In this document: positions 8,800 through 20,679 of the stretch, piece by piece
Position numbering within the stretch: the stretch's first letter is position 1
How the letters are laid out: each line of letters opens with the position of its first letter
Assembly: GCA_039090855.1 (NCBI GenBank)
Contig: CM077001.1
Coordinates: 120,981,922 to 121,045,921 of the forward strand
Direction: 5' to 3'
Length of the DNA stretch: 64,000 bases
From: Macrothele yani
Taxonomy: Eukaryota > Arthropoda > Arachnida > Araneae > Macrothelidae
The notes under the pieces: generated by a model
Database searches by the model: none
What the model saw: the letters and a program-made list of their open reading frames with translations, nothing else
What the model was told of the DNA's origin: nothing
Program-made: the position numbers and the translations under genes

Positions 8800-11700
8800 G
8801 AATGGGCTATAAGCAGTCGCCCGTCCCTAATTTAGGGTCACTGGTTCCAGTGAAGGGAGAGAGCCAGCACCGTCAGACAAACACAACATCCATGCCTCAC
8901 CGGGATTCCAACACGGACCCCTTTCGGACGAATGTTCAGAAGCCATCGATTAGACCAACACGCCCCCGGGGAGGCGAAGCACTTGTTTGTTTGTTTGTTT
9001 GTTTGATTGGAGGTTTAACGACCACCGTGAGCAACTCAGTGGTCTATAAGCAGTCGCCCGTCCCTAATTCAGGGTCACTGGTTCCAGTAAAGGGAGTGAG
9101 CCAGTGCCGTAAGACAAACACAACATCCATGCTTCACCAGCATTAGAACCCAGACACCTTTCGGACGAATGTTCAGAAGCCATCGATTAAAACAACACGC
9201 CTCCGGGGAGGCGAAGCACTTGTTTGTTTGATTGGAGGTTTAACGACCACCGTGAGCAACTCAATGGGCTGTAAGCAGTCGCCCGTCCCTAATTTAGGGT
9301 CACTGGTTCCAGGGAAGGGAGAGAGACAGTGCCGTAAGACAAACACAACACCCATGCCCCACCGGGATTTCAACGCGGACCCCTTTCGGACGAATGTTCA
9401 AAAACCATCGATTGGACCATTGCGCCCCCAAGGCGGCAAAACACTTGTTTGTTTGTTTGATTGGAGGTTTAACGACCACCGTGAGCAACTCAATGGGCCA
9501 TAAGCAGTCGCCCGTCCCTAATTTAGGGTAACTGGTTCCTGGGAAGGGAGAGAGCCAGTGCCGTAAGACAAACACAACATCCATGCCTCACCGGGATTCC
9601 AACACGGACACCTTTCGGACGAATGTTCAGAAGCCATCGATTAGACCAACACGCCCCCGGGGAGGCGAAGCACTTGTTTGTTTGTTTGTTTGTTTGATTG
9701 GACGTTCAACGACCACCGTGAGCAACTCAATGGGCCATAAGCAGTCGCCCGTCCCTAATTTAGGGTCACTGGTTCCTGGGAAAGGAGAGAGCCAGTGCCG
9801 TAAGACAAACACAGCATCCATGCCTCACCGGGATTCCAACACGGACCCCTTTCGGACGAATGTTCAGAACCCATCGATTAGACCAACACTCCCCCGGGGA
9901 GGCGAAGCACTTGTTTGTTTGTTTGTTTGATTGGAGGTTTAACGACCACCGTGAGCAACTCAATGGGCTATAAGCAGTCGCCTGTCCCTAATTTAGGGTC
10001 ACTGGTTCCAGGGAAGGGAGAGAGACAGTGCCGTAAGACAAACACAACATCCATGCCTCACCGGGATTCCAACACGGACCCCTTTCGGACGAATGTTCAG
10101 AAGCCATCGATTAGACCAACACTCCCCCGGGGAGGCGAAGCACTTGTTTGTTTGTTTGTTTGTTTGATTGGAGGTTTAACGACCACCGTGAGCAACTCAA
10201 TGGGCTATAAGCAGTCGCCCGTCACTAATTTAGGGTCACTGGTTCCTGGGAAGGGAGAGAGCCAGTGCCGTAAGACAAACACAACATCCATGCCTCACCG
10301 AAATTCCAACGCGGACACCTTTCGGACGAATGTTCAGAAGCCATCGATTAGACCAACACGCCCCCGGGGAGGCGAAGCACTTGTTTGTTTGTTTGTTTGA
10401 TTGGAGGTTTAACGACCACCGTGATCAACTCAATGGGCTATAAGCAGTCGCCTGTCCCTAATTTAGGGTCACTGGTTCCAGGGAAGGGAGAGAGACAGTG
10501 CCGTAAGACAAACACAACATCCATGCCTCACCGGGATTCCAACACGGACCCCTTTCGGACGAATGTTCAGAAGCCATCGATTAGACCAACACGCCCCCGG
10601 GGAGGCGAAGCACATGTTTGTTTGTTTGTTTGATTGGAGGTTTAACGACCACCGTGAGCAACTCAATGGGCTATAAGCAGTCGCCCGCCCCTAATTTAGG
10701 GTAACTGGTTCCTGGGAAGGGAGAGAGCCAGTGCCGTAAGACAAACACAACATCCATGCCTCACCGGGATTCCAACGCGGACCCCTTTCGGACGAATGTT
10801 CAGAAGCCATCGATTAGACCAACACGCCCCCGGGGAGGCGAAGCACTCGTTTGTTTGTTTGTTTGATAGGAGGTTTAACGACCACCGTGAGCAACTCAAT
10901 GGGCTATAAGCAGTCGCCCGCCCCTAATTTTTTTTTTTTTTCGATTGGAGGTTTAACGACCACCGTGAGCAACTCAATGGGCTATAAGCAGTCGCCTGTC
11001 CCTAATTTAGGGTCACTGGTTCCTGGAAAGGGAGAGAGCCAGTGCCGTAAGACAAACACAACATCCATGCCTCACCGGGATTCGAACCCGGACACCGTTC
11101 GGACGAATGATCAGAGGCCATCGCTTAGACCATTGCGCCCCCGAGGCCGCAAAACACTTGTTTGTTTGTTTGATAGGAGGTTTAACGACCACCGTGAGCA
11201 ACTCAATGGGCTATAAGCAGTCGCCCGCCCCTAATTTTTTTTTTTTTTTTGATTGGAGGTTTAACGACCACCGTGAGCAACTCAATGGGCTATAAGCAGT
11301 CGCCTGTCCCTAATTTAGGGTCACTGGTTCCAGGGAAGGGAGAGAGACAGTGCCGTAAGACAAACACAACATCCATGCCTCACCGGGATTCCAACGCGGA
11401 CCCCTTTCGGACGAATGTTCAGAAGCCATCGATTAGACCAACACGCCCCCGGGGAGGCGAAGCACTTGTTTGTTTGTTTGTTTGATAGGAGGTTTAACGA
11501 CCACCGTGAGCAACTCAATGGGCTATAAGCAGTCGCCCGCCCCTAATTTTTTTTTTTTTCGATTGGAGGTTTAACGACCACCGTGAGCAACTCAATGGGC
11601 TATAAGCAGTCGCCTGTCCCTAATTTAGGGTCACTGGTTCCTGGAAAGGGAGAGAGCCAGTGCCGTAAGACAAACACAACATCCATGCCTCACCGGGATT

Positions 11701-12935
11701 CGAACCCGGACACCGTTCGGACGAATGATCAGAGGCCATCGCTTAGACCATTGCGCCCCCGAGGTCGCAAAACACTTGTTTGTTTGTTTGATAGGAGGTT
11801 TAACGACCACCGTGAGCAACTCAATGGGCTATAAGCAGTCGCCCGCCCCTAATTTTTTTTTTTTTGATTGGAGGTTTAACGACCACCGTGAGCAACTCAA
11901 TGGGCTATAAGCAGTCGCCTGTCCCTAATTTAGGATCACTGGTTCCAGGGAAGGGAGAGAGACTGTGCCGTAAGACAAACACAACATCCATGCCTCACCG
12001 GGATTCCAACGCGGACCCCTTTCGTACGAATGTTCAGAAGCCATCGATTAGACCAACACGCCCCCGGGGAGGCGAAGCACTTGTTTGTTTGTTTGTTTGA
12101 TAGGAGGTTTAACGACCACCGTGAGCAACTCAATGGGCTATAAGCAGTCGCCCGCCCCTAATTTTTTTTTTTTTTTTTGATTGGAGGTTTAACGACCACC
12201 GTGAGCAACTCAATGGGCTATAAGCAGTCGCCTGTCCCTAATTTAGGGTCACTGGTTCCTGGAAAGGGAGAGAGCCAGTGCCGTAAGACAAACACAACAT
12301 CCATGCCTCACCGGGATTCGAACCCGGACACCGTTCGGACGAATGATCAGAGGCCATCGCTTAGACCATTGCGCCCCCGAGGCCGCAAAACACTTGTTTG
12401 TTTGTTTGATAGGAGGTTTAACGACCACCGTGAGCAACTCAATGGGGTATAAGCAGTCGCCCGCCCCTAATTTTTTTTTTTTTTTTTTTTGATTGGAGGT
12501 TTAACGAACACCGTGAGCGACTCAATGGGCTATAAGCAGTCGCCTGTCCCTAATTTAGGGTCACTGGTTCCTGGGAAGGGAGAGAGCCAGTGCTGTAAGA
12601 GAAACACAACATCCATGCCTCACCGGGATTCCAACGCGGACCCCTTTCGGACGAATGTTCAGAAGCCATCGATTAGACCAACACGCCCCCGGGGAGGCGA
12701 AGCATTTGTTTGTTTGTTTGTTTGTTTGATAGGAGGTTTAACGACCACCGTGAGCAACTCAATGGGCTATAAGCAGTCGCCCGTCCCTAATTTAGGGTCA
12801 CTGGTTCCAGGGAAGGGAGTGAGCCAGTGCCGTAAGACAAACACAACATCCATACCTCACCGGGTTTCGAACCCAAACACCTTTCGGACGAATGATCAGA
12901 GGCCATTGCTTAGACCACTGCGCCACCGGGGCGGC
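8800..12935 (-). repeat. Tandem array of SINE A units
   Basis: About 22 minus-oriented SINE A bodies lie head to tail. The first ten recur every 225-238 bp, recognised by the ctataagcagtcgcc block near 8813, 9050, 9275, 9503, 9739, 9972, 10210, 10444, 10677 and 10909. Units are joined by (tttg)n, which on the minus strand is the (caaa)n tail of the SINE, so head and tail junctions are preserved. About 16 units are full length and six are truncated. In most units box B is altered: the minus strand reads gcgttGGAATCC or gtgttGGAATCC instead of ggttcgaatcc. Confidence 0.9.
10862..12480 (-). repeat. ~618-bp higher-order repeat inside the SINE A array
   Basis: From about 10.86 kb the array alternates a truncated unit, a full unit with an intact B box (plus strand ggattcgaacccggacaccg), another truncated unit, and a full unit with the altered B box. 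Each truncated unit runs from ataggaggtttaacg to cccctaat and ends in a run of 11-21 T. The accgttcgg marker recurs at about 11,093, 11,712 and 12,330, spacing 618-619 bp, giving nearly three higher-order copies. Confidence 0.85.
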
Positions 12936-13053
12936 TGGCACCAGGTTGCATTGAGCAGAGATGGAAACGGGTCACGGGTCAACTGATCGACAATTTCTTG
13001 CGGTATGATCCGATTTCGACCCAGTTTTATTTGCACTTTCCAACCGTAGGTTG

Positions 13054-13269
13054 GCCGCCCCGGTGGCGCAGTGGTCTAAGCGATGGCCTCTGGTCATTTG
13101 TCGGAACGGGGTCCGGGTTCGAATCCCGGAGAGGCATGGATGTTGTGTTTGTCTTACGGCACTGGCTCACTCCCTTCCCTGGAACCAGTGACCCTAAATT
13201 AGGGACGGGCGACTGCTTATAGCCCATTGAGTTGGTCACGGTGGTCGTTAAACATCAAATCAAACCAAA
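13054..13269 (+). repeat. SINE A copy with target-site duplication
   Basis: A full-length SINE A from ggccgccccggtggcgcagt to a caaaccaaac tail. It is flanked by ccaaccgtaggttg at 13,040-13,053 and again at 13,270-13,283, a perfect 14-bp target-site duplication typical of LINE-driven retroposition. It is the best single reference copy in the window; its orientation is opposite to the adjacent array. Confidence 0.92.
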
Positions 13270-13324
13270 CCAACCGTAGGTTGAAGAAGCGTTTATGTAC
13301 CAGCTTTGCCTGTCTGTCTGTCCG

Positions 13325-13905
13325 CACGATAACTCGCGTAAAAATGGTTCGATTTCGATAAAATTTTAGTATGTGATAGAGGATAATTTGGGAACGAACC
13401 CTATTGAAAATAGACGAAATGGGGTCAAAGGTCAGGACATAGGAGCGGGATCCATTCCATCGCGCTAATGCGTCATAACTTACGTAAAAATGCTTCTATT
13501 GCGACAAAACTTTAATGTTGTTTCGGAGGTACACTGCACTGGTTCTGTTGAACATAATCGAAATGGGGTCAAAGGTTAGGGCGCAGAAGCGAGATTTATT
13601 CCACAGCCATGGTCCTCCTAACTTGACTAAACATGTTTCTATTGCGACAAAATTTTAGTATATTTTTCCGGAGGTATGCTAAACCAATTCTGTTTAATAT
13701 AATCGAAATGGGGTCAAAGGTCAGGGCACAGGAGCGAGATTTAATCCATAGCCATTATCCTCATAACTTGACTAAAAATACTTCTATTGCGACAAAACTT
13801 TAGTATGTTGTTCTGGAGGTATACTGAACCAATTCTGTTAATATAATCGAAATGGGGTCAAAGGTCAGGGCACAGGAGTGAAATAGGGTCAAAGGTCGGG
13901 GCATT
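13325..13905 (+). repeat. ~145-bp tandem repeat, about four units
   Basis: The block aaatggggtcaaaggtcagg recurs at about 13,416, 13,561, 13,706 and 13,850, so the period is about 145 bp. The last unit is partial. Each unit also holds cttctattgcgacaaaactt and a cggaggtaYRctg block. The array looks old, with many differences between units. No coding function is seen. Confidence 0.8.
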
Positions 13906-14354
13906 AATCTTATAAAAATGAGTAAAAATAAATGGGGAAATGGAAGTAGGGGGAAGAATGAGATATAAGTTCCTTCAATGTTTAATTATAGCGGCTACGG
14001 CTAAAATTCCGGCGGAATTTTTACCAATCAGGAAGTGTCAAAATCTATAGTTTAACGCCGTTTATGTGTACAGTATTGAGAAACTATATGGATAAGAAAA
14101 TGTGGTTTTTTAAAAGATGAATGTTCAATCGAAAAATTTTTTTTTAGCGAAGTTTCCTATGAAGTCAGCACGTTTTCTTTTACAGAAGTACGATAAATTT
14201 TATGAAATGATATAATACTTTTTCTCCGTCTTGCTCTCGATGTCAAAAAAGGGTTCTGACGCTAATGGCGTTTGTTGAAGAAAAATTTAACACTCATCTC
14301 ATCACTGGCACAAAAATACCTCGTTCAGATGTTTTCTTACATCACAACCTTATA
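13906..14354. other. AT-rich spacer, nothing recognised
   Basis: No open frame of note, no repeat and no terminal motif were recognised up to the MITE. Confidence 0.4.
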
Positions 14355-14524
14355 CACTGCCGGACAATTGCTAAGGACTGGATGACAATAGCAACGATAG
14401 CAACCATAAAATGGAAGGCAGGAAAATGTGGAAATTAGCATAAGTGCGGGATACAATAAGACGTGTTGTGCGTATGCAAATTTTGGATTGCCGAACTTGT
14501 TTGTGACGTCATAGTCCAGCAGTG
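14355..14524 (+). mobile_element. 170-bp MITE derived from Tc1 element 3
   Basis: Begins CACTGCCGGACAATTGCTAA and ends with tccagcagtg, the inverse of the other terminus, flanked by TA on both sides. The first ~158 bp match, base for base apart from a few changes, the reverse complement of the 5' end of Tc1 element 3 (about 7470-7629), up to gacgtcatag. They then jump straight to the last ten bases of the other end. It is therefore an internal-deletion derivative with no coding capacity that would need a transposase supplied in trans. Confidence 0.9.
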
Positions 14525-14763
14525 TATTTTTGATCAAACCTCACTTTAAATTCCGCCGTTTTTTTCGAGTGGTTTATGCTTATCTTTTTATAATTTAGCT
14601 TTCATGAATTCAATTTTAAAATTCACATAATATCATTGTTATTAATTTTTCTGTTTTGTAAGTCCATTTTCATTTTCGAAAAGTTATTAGCTCGGAAGAA
14701 GGAAAGAAGTGTTCAGTTCCATAGTCTATTTTACCAGAAAAATGAATTTTTTTTGGTTACATA

Positions 14764-15070
14764 ATCATGGCCTGATTTACGGGAGGGCATTCGAGGCACG
14801 TGCCCAGGGCCTCGACCTTTGAGAGGTCTCCCAAAATATAGTTGTATACCACTTGCTTTGCATCAAACTGATTCGCAAAGTTCATCTACTGAAAAAAGTT
14901 AAATTATTAATTTCAGGACCGTAGGTTTCAACACCTGAAAGTGACAATTATAATTTCCATAAATAAATAGAACACCACATTGCTGGCATATCAATGTCTT
15001 AATCGGCCAATCAGGGCCGGCTGGACAATACGGGCAACCGGGGAGGTCGCCCCGGGCACCCGCAATTTTG
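14764..15070. other. Possible remnants of hAT-like termini
   Basis: Two GC-rich islands stand out in AT-rich DNA: ggcctgatttacgggaggg with cgtgcccagggcctcg (14,768-14,820), and cagggccggctggac with gtcgccccgggcacccg (15,005-15,055). Such patterns are common at the ends of some hAT-type elements, but no inverted pair or 8-bp duplication was found here. Confidence 0.25.
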
Positions 15071-15517
15071 AAAATAAAAACAAAATCATTTTTGCCAAAA
15101 TTCTCTACATTTGTTGCTGTTTTCTTTTTTTTTCTTTTTAAGTTTTGAGGCGCAAATTCCTTAAAAATGTATTCTTATAATGCGTTTTTTTAGTTTACAC
15201 TCCCTTTACTTTTAAACAGTTTACCGCAATTTGTTGTACAGACTCTGGGATTTAAAGATTTCAAATTATTATAATTAATTTTTAAAATTAAACATTTCTA
15301 TACTCATGAAATAGTAAAACAGATTTTATCACGTTTGTGACTCCCTACTACAGAATATGCTCCACAGCTTGTGTCTAAACCAGATGCTTAAAGCCTTAAA
15401 TTTTAAAAAAATGAAAAGAATAAAATCAAAGATGTGTTCAGGCTATATATATGGAGGCCAACTGTTCAGTGACTTTAAAAATAGTACTGGAAATTAAAAA
15501 AAAAAAAAAAAAAAAAA
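15071..15517. other. AT-rich spacer, nothing recognised
   Basis: Contains a poly(A) run at about 15,497-15,519 that abuts the SINE C head; otherwise no structure. Confidence 0.4.
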
Positions 15518-15842
15518 AAGGCCGCGGGTGGCCGAGTGGGCAACGTTCGTGACTGCCACGGGAAGGGCCTCAGGTTCGATCCCAGGAAGGTACGAACGCT
15601 CGATCCACTAAATACCCGCCGTGCGTCGGACGGGCACGTTAAGCCGACGGTCCCCAGGTACTGGCCCCCCGATAATAAATAAGGGCGTCTTCCTCCTCCT
15701 TTCTACTTCGCTTCCGTGTCACTTTCCTATCGGGCGTTCTAGTCCAAATCTCATAGTTTCCTATTTCTAAGGGTTGTTTAAGACCTCGGGTCAGACACTC
15801 CTTCCTAAAATTTTCTACAAAAAAAAAAAAAAAAAAAAAAGC
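15518..15842 (+). repeat. SINE C, full-length copy
   Basis: tRNA-derived head ggccgcgggtggccgagtgg (A box) and B box ggttcgatccc, then a body with ccgccgtgcgtcggacgggc, aataaataagggcgtc and cttccgtgtcactttcctat, ending in poly(A) at 15,820-15,840. Length is about 320 bp. Further partial copies lie at 19.62-19.77 kb and 20.68-20.84 kb. Confidence 0.85.
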
Positions 15843-16258
15843 AATTTTCATACATGAGCACGTACAAAAGGTAAAAAAGTAACTAATTTTTTTATTTATT
15901 CAACCTTGCACCAGAAATCAATCACTAAACCATATACCAGGGAAATATATATAAAGTATTTATACAAACGAATTTATTTACGAGAAATCCTTGTTATTCG
16001 CTACCCAAAAATATTGCTATGAATGGATTAGGGTAAACAGTAAACTCCCCCACCGGAAAATTCCCCCACCGGTAAATTCCCCCACGTTCAGTCAATTCTC
16101 CCACCTCGGAGAACTCCCCCACCGGTAAATTCCCCCACCTTTTTCAACCAGGGACCGTGCACAAATGAATTTTACTCAAAATACGACTCAAAAAGGAGGG
16201 GGAATGTTCAGGAAAGGACAATAAGGTGGGATTTTTTAATAACGCTGCATTTTTACTA

Positions 16259-16820
16259 AGGCACTAAATATTTACATAACATGTTAAATTTGTAATATTT
16301 TTCTTTTACTTAATTAATTCATAGGCCCTACACCTCGGCCTTTTCAACAGCTTTTAATCCGCCGACTTCATATTCATAACGTTTACGTATCAAATCAAGT
16401 CAATAGCATTGCGCTTTTACTTAGGCACTAAATATTAATTCATAGGCCCTAGGCCTAGGCCTTTTAAGCAGTATTTATTCTACCGATGTCATATTCATAA
16501 AGTTTACATCCCATGTTAGGTTAAGAGTATTGCGCTTTTACTTAGGCACTGACTAAATATTAATTCATAGGCCCTAGGCCTAGCCCCTTTTACCAGTTCT
16601 ATCGTTGCCATATTCATAAAGTTTACATACCACGTCAGGTTAATAATATTGCGCTTCTACTTATGCACCATACATTATTTAACAGGCCGTAGGCCTAAGC
16701 TTTTTAACATTTTTTTCTTTGCCTATGTGATGCACGCAAAGTTTACAAAACGATCAAGTTAATAGCATTGCGCTTTTACTTAGGCATTCAATATTAATTA
16801 CTAGGTCTAAGGCCAATGAA
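16259..16820 (+). repeat. ~120-bp subrepeats, left arm
   Basis: About five units. The marker aggcactaaatatt (or a variant) lies at 16,259, 16,423, 16,543, 16,663 and 16,781, giving a period of 118-120 bp after a longer first unit. Each unit contains the palindromic core taggcctaggcc or a decayed form, and attgcgcttttacttaggca. Confidence 0.8.
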
Positions 16821-16829
16821 TTAAACTAG

Positions 16830-17790
16830 TAAACTAGTACCGAAGTAAAAGTGCAATATGATTAACTTCACTTCATACAAAAACGTTATGAATATGACAT
16901 CGTTAGAATAAAAACTTAAAAAGGCCTAAGCCAAGGGCCAGTGAAACAACATTTAGTACTTAAGTAAAAGTGGAATATTTATAAACTTGAATTGATATCT
17001 AAACGTTATGATACGACATTCGTAGAATAAAAACTACTTTAAAGGCCTAGGCCTATGGCCTCTGAATTGGTATTTAGTGCCTAAGTAAAAGCACAATACT
17101 TTTAACCTGACTTGATACGTAAACTTTGTGAATATGACATCGGCAGAATAAAAACTTCGAAAAAGGCCTAGGCCTAGGCCTAAGGTCTATGAATTAATAT
17201 TTAGTGCCTAATAAAAAGCGCAATGTTATTACCTTGATTTAATACGTAAACGTTATGAATGTGACATGCGTAGAATAAAAACTGTTGAAAAAGGCCTAGG
17301 CCTAGCCTAGGGCCTATGAATTAATATTTTGCGCTTAAGAAAAAGCGCAAAATTATTACCCTGATTTAACACTAAACGTTATATGAATATGACAGGGTTA
17401 GAATAAAAACTGTTAAAAAGGCCTAGGACTGGAGCCTATGAATTAATATTTAGTGCCTAATAAAATGCGCAATGTTATAACCTTGATTTAATAATGTAAA
17501 CGTTACGAATATGACATCGGTAGAATGAAAACTGTTAAAAAGGCCTAAGCCTAGGGTCGATGAATTAATATTTAGTGCCTAAGTAAAAAACAATATTATT
17601 GCCTTGATTTAATACGTAAACTTTATGAATATGGCATCGTTTGAATAAAAACTGTTAAAAAGGCTTTGGCCTAGGGCATGTGGAATAATATTTAGTGCCC
17701 AAATAAAAGCACGATTTGATATATAAACGTTAGGAATATTACATCACTAGAATAAAAACTGAGGCATAGTAATTAATATTTAGTGATAAA
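16830..17790 (-). repeat. ~122-bp subrepeats, right arm (inverted)
   Basis: About eight units, reverse complement of the left-arm unit. The marker atttagtgcctaa lies at 16,951, 17,072, 17,199, ~17,325, 17,448, 17,569, 17,689 and 17,778, giving a period of 120-127 bp and a shorter last step. Orientation flips at about 16,825, next to aaactagtaaactagtacc. Confidence 0.8.
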
Positions 17791-18332
17791 TATTCCTACG
17801 TATGAGACATTGTAATTAATATTAATATTTCTACGCATGATGCATAGTAATTATTGCCTAGGTAATCAAAAGAGAAATATTAATAACTTGACATGAAAAC
17901 ATTCCACCTCATGCAATTAGAGTACATGTGGGAAGAACATGTCTCTTCCAACGGAGGAAAATTAAAAAAACCGGGCAAAAAGATAAACTACACGATTCGA
18001 AGTATATTTTAAAACGCAATTGTTATTTCTCATCAGCAAGTGAACTAGGAAACAGAAATATTCTTTTGATGAATAATAATATCTTTACAAATAAAATTCA
18101 GCCTGGGATTTTATAAAAACATCCGCAGAGAGTTATTTCCTAATGTCGGAAAACTCCCCCATCGGAAAATTTCCCCACCGGTAAATTCCCCCACCTTTTT
18201 GAGTCGTATTTGAGTAAAACTCATTTGTGCACGGTCCCTGACTGAAAAAGGTGGGGGAATTTACCGGTGGGGAGTTTTCCAAGGTGGGGGAATTGACTGA
18301 ATGTGGGGGAATTTTCCGGTGAGGGAGTTTAC

Positions 18333-19620
18333 CGGGATTTTCGCTAGTTAAACTTAGGGGAGTTTACCGGAAAAACGCTAGTTAAACTTAGCGTTTTTTC
18401 ATTTCGTGAAAAAGTTTTTCTTCTCCCCAGAAAGATAATGGTAAATTTTAGCACTTTTTCTCTCTCATTCTCTCTCTCTCTGAACTTTCAATCCATTACG
18501 GTCTTTTTCTTATGCTCACAGCAATTTGAGATAATCACTTTTCTTTACGATAGTGTTCGTGTGCTTTCATTTTTCACGTAACGATTTTTATTAAACTATG
18601 AGATTTATTTTCTAGAGCCCGCAATGAAATTTCCGCTATGAAATTTCGCCCCGTGTCACAAACTGTCTAAGTCGGTCCCTCCCTGTACGTACGTAATGCT
18701 TTTTGCAAAATGAAATGTTCAGTAAATCACAGAATATGCTATTAAAGGAATTCCTGAATTCAAAGATGTGCAACTAGATGGCGCCAGTAATCCTTCTGGC
18801 GTGAATTATTCCAGACGCAAAATATTTTTGTTTTTCGTTTTGTTTTTTTCTATGGAAACTCCCATTTTTCTTTTTCGAAATATATGTCAGCTAATAAGTG
18901 CTTATTGTTTCCCCAAAATGACAAACAATACTAATTGTTTGTTTACAGAGTAGCTTTTGAGGAATGCTCTTATGTTTGGAACGGACATCCATAGCAAATG
19001 ATTGAAACCAGATTCGTTTTAACGAAAAATATAACGAAATATCCAATAAAATAAACATTATGATCCACTCCCCTCCCCCTTTTTTTAGGAAATAATAAAG
19101 CAGCTGTTTAAAGTACGATGAACGACCTAGGATCGTAACAAGCTATGTTTATCTGGGTGGGCGAGATTTGAAATTACGCACCACGAGTTTAAAAGTTCTC
19201 TATTTGCACTCAAATAATACGCAGTTTTTACTTCCTCATACCTCTGTTATAGGAAAATGCTATGATGGTTCAAATATCACCCTTTTGGTTTTAGGTATAA
19301 TTTTACTAAAAGTGTGAAAAGTAGGTAAATATCTAAGAGTCAAGTAAAATATAAAAGTTATGTCAATGCCGACGATACAGCACTCTGAAGAAATGCAAAT
19401 TGAGAAACGAACCAGCACAGAACGAATGAGTATCAGATAAAGAACGTAACGATAAGAAGAAGATTTCGGGGTAGGGCATGAAAAATAAAAAACCCTTTGA
19501 AAGAGGGATTTCTACAACAGAGCACAGATGACTTATTAGCTCTTCAGTGTATTCGGACAAGATATGGAGGTTAGCCACATCAGCATATCGTTTTATATGA
19601 CTCTCTCCGCTGTTTTGGTT
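18333..19620. other. AT-rich region, nothing recognised
   Basis: Contains a short tc-rich stretch at about 18,466-18,480 and a partial duplication of the cgctagttaaactta motif just outside the foldback element. No coding homology was recognised on either strand. Confidence 0.4.
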
Positions 19621-19768
19621 GGGCCGCGGGTGGCCTAGTGGTCAGCGTTCGTGACTGCCATGGAGATAACCTCAGATTCGATCCACTAAATACCCACTGT
19701 GCGTCGAATGGGCACTTTAAGCCGTCGGACCCCGGGTACTGCCCCCCGGTAATAAATAAGGGCGTCTA
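19621..19768 (+). repeat. SINE C copy, 3' truncated
   Basis: Head ggccgcgggtggcctagtgg and body to aataaataagggcgtct match the first half of the 15.5-kb copy. The B box region is shortened, joining attcgat directly to ccactaaatacc. Confidence 0.8.
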
Positions 19769-20554
19769 AAACACATTGATAGAGCCATTAGCATTAGTAT
19801 TGCCATGACAAAATTTCAAATTTGGAAAAAACGGAACGCTAAGATATACAATCAAAAAGTAAAAACTATCAATGGTATTAAACTTGCCACTCTCTGAGAA
19901 ATAATAAGAAGTGATTGGCGTAGACTGAGTAGAAAATCCTTTGGGAAGAAATGGCTGATACACAAGAATTTATGTTATATAAACAAAACCACAAATGAAC
20001 CACATGTTCATATTAGACTTTAAAATAGCGAATGCTAAGAGATCATTTTCTTTCTTTTTAATAAAAAAATAAATAAATAAATAAAACTCCTGTTTATAAT
20101 ATAGGATTTGAAAGGAACATAGTGAAGGGGAGTGCAAACCCACACCATTAATATTATGATGAAGGGATTGCACTTCCCAAAGCCCAAAAGGTAAGTGATA
20201 TTTTGTTTTTTTGTCTCTACAGTTCAGTAAAAGAAAGGCTCTCCTATATTAACTTTCCCATATTTCGGTTGTCTTCAAGATGTTACAGGATCAGGCATGG
20301 CACTACACAGTGGTCTTAGTTAGGATTGCTAATGTACATCATGTATCTCTTCGCTCGTTTTCCATCTTCCAGTGCATATAGCCAAAACTAAGCGGAAACT
20401 GCACAATGCAAGGTTAGGCTTAGAGCAACTTGCAAAATAAGGACGCTTATCACTAGTTTATATTCATAAAAAAAAAAAAAAATCTAGTAAATAAAATTTT
20501 TTTTGAATTTTTTGCACGTCTTTATGTGTTAGCACTCTAAATTTTATTATTTTC
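19769..20554. other. AT-rich region, nothing recognised
   Basis: Short open stretches only, without recognisable homology. There is an (aaat)n stretch near 20,067-20,083 and an A run near 20,468. Confidence 0.4.
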
Positions 20555-20679
20555 ATCCACCGGATCCGAGCACATTACATCTGGAAAAACCCTTTTTAGG
20601 GAATTGCCCTTCCGATAGGTGGTGCCCGGTGAAGGGAGATAAGACAACATCACAAGGAGATGCGGTGATTAGTTCTTAA

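Larger units (their letters stand above)
16040..18332. mobile_element. Foldback-type element with subrepeat-built arms
   Basis: Outer ends are inverted copies of each other: taaactcccccaccggaaaa plus attcccccac motifs from 16,040 to about 16,210, and gtgggggaattttccggtga..agtttac to 18,332. The sub-terminal blocks also pair: gggaccgtgcacaaatgaat near 16,150 and attcatttgtgcacggtccc-like sequence near 18,220. Inside, a ~121-bp unit is repeated about five times in one direction (16,259-16,820) and about eight times in the other (16,830-17,790). Long inverted repeats built of internal tandem subrepeats are the hallmark of foldback elements. No transposase is present, and no clear target duplication was found. 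Left-arm and right-arm copy numbers differ. Confidence 0.7.

Noticed and set aside
8802..12986. Repeated open frames (GGLTTTVSNSMGYKQSPVPN..) as a protein family
   Set aside because: They translate the non-coding body of SINE A. The same peptide appears wherever that SINE lies, in either orientation.
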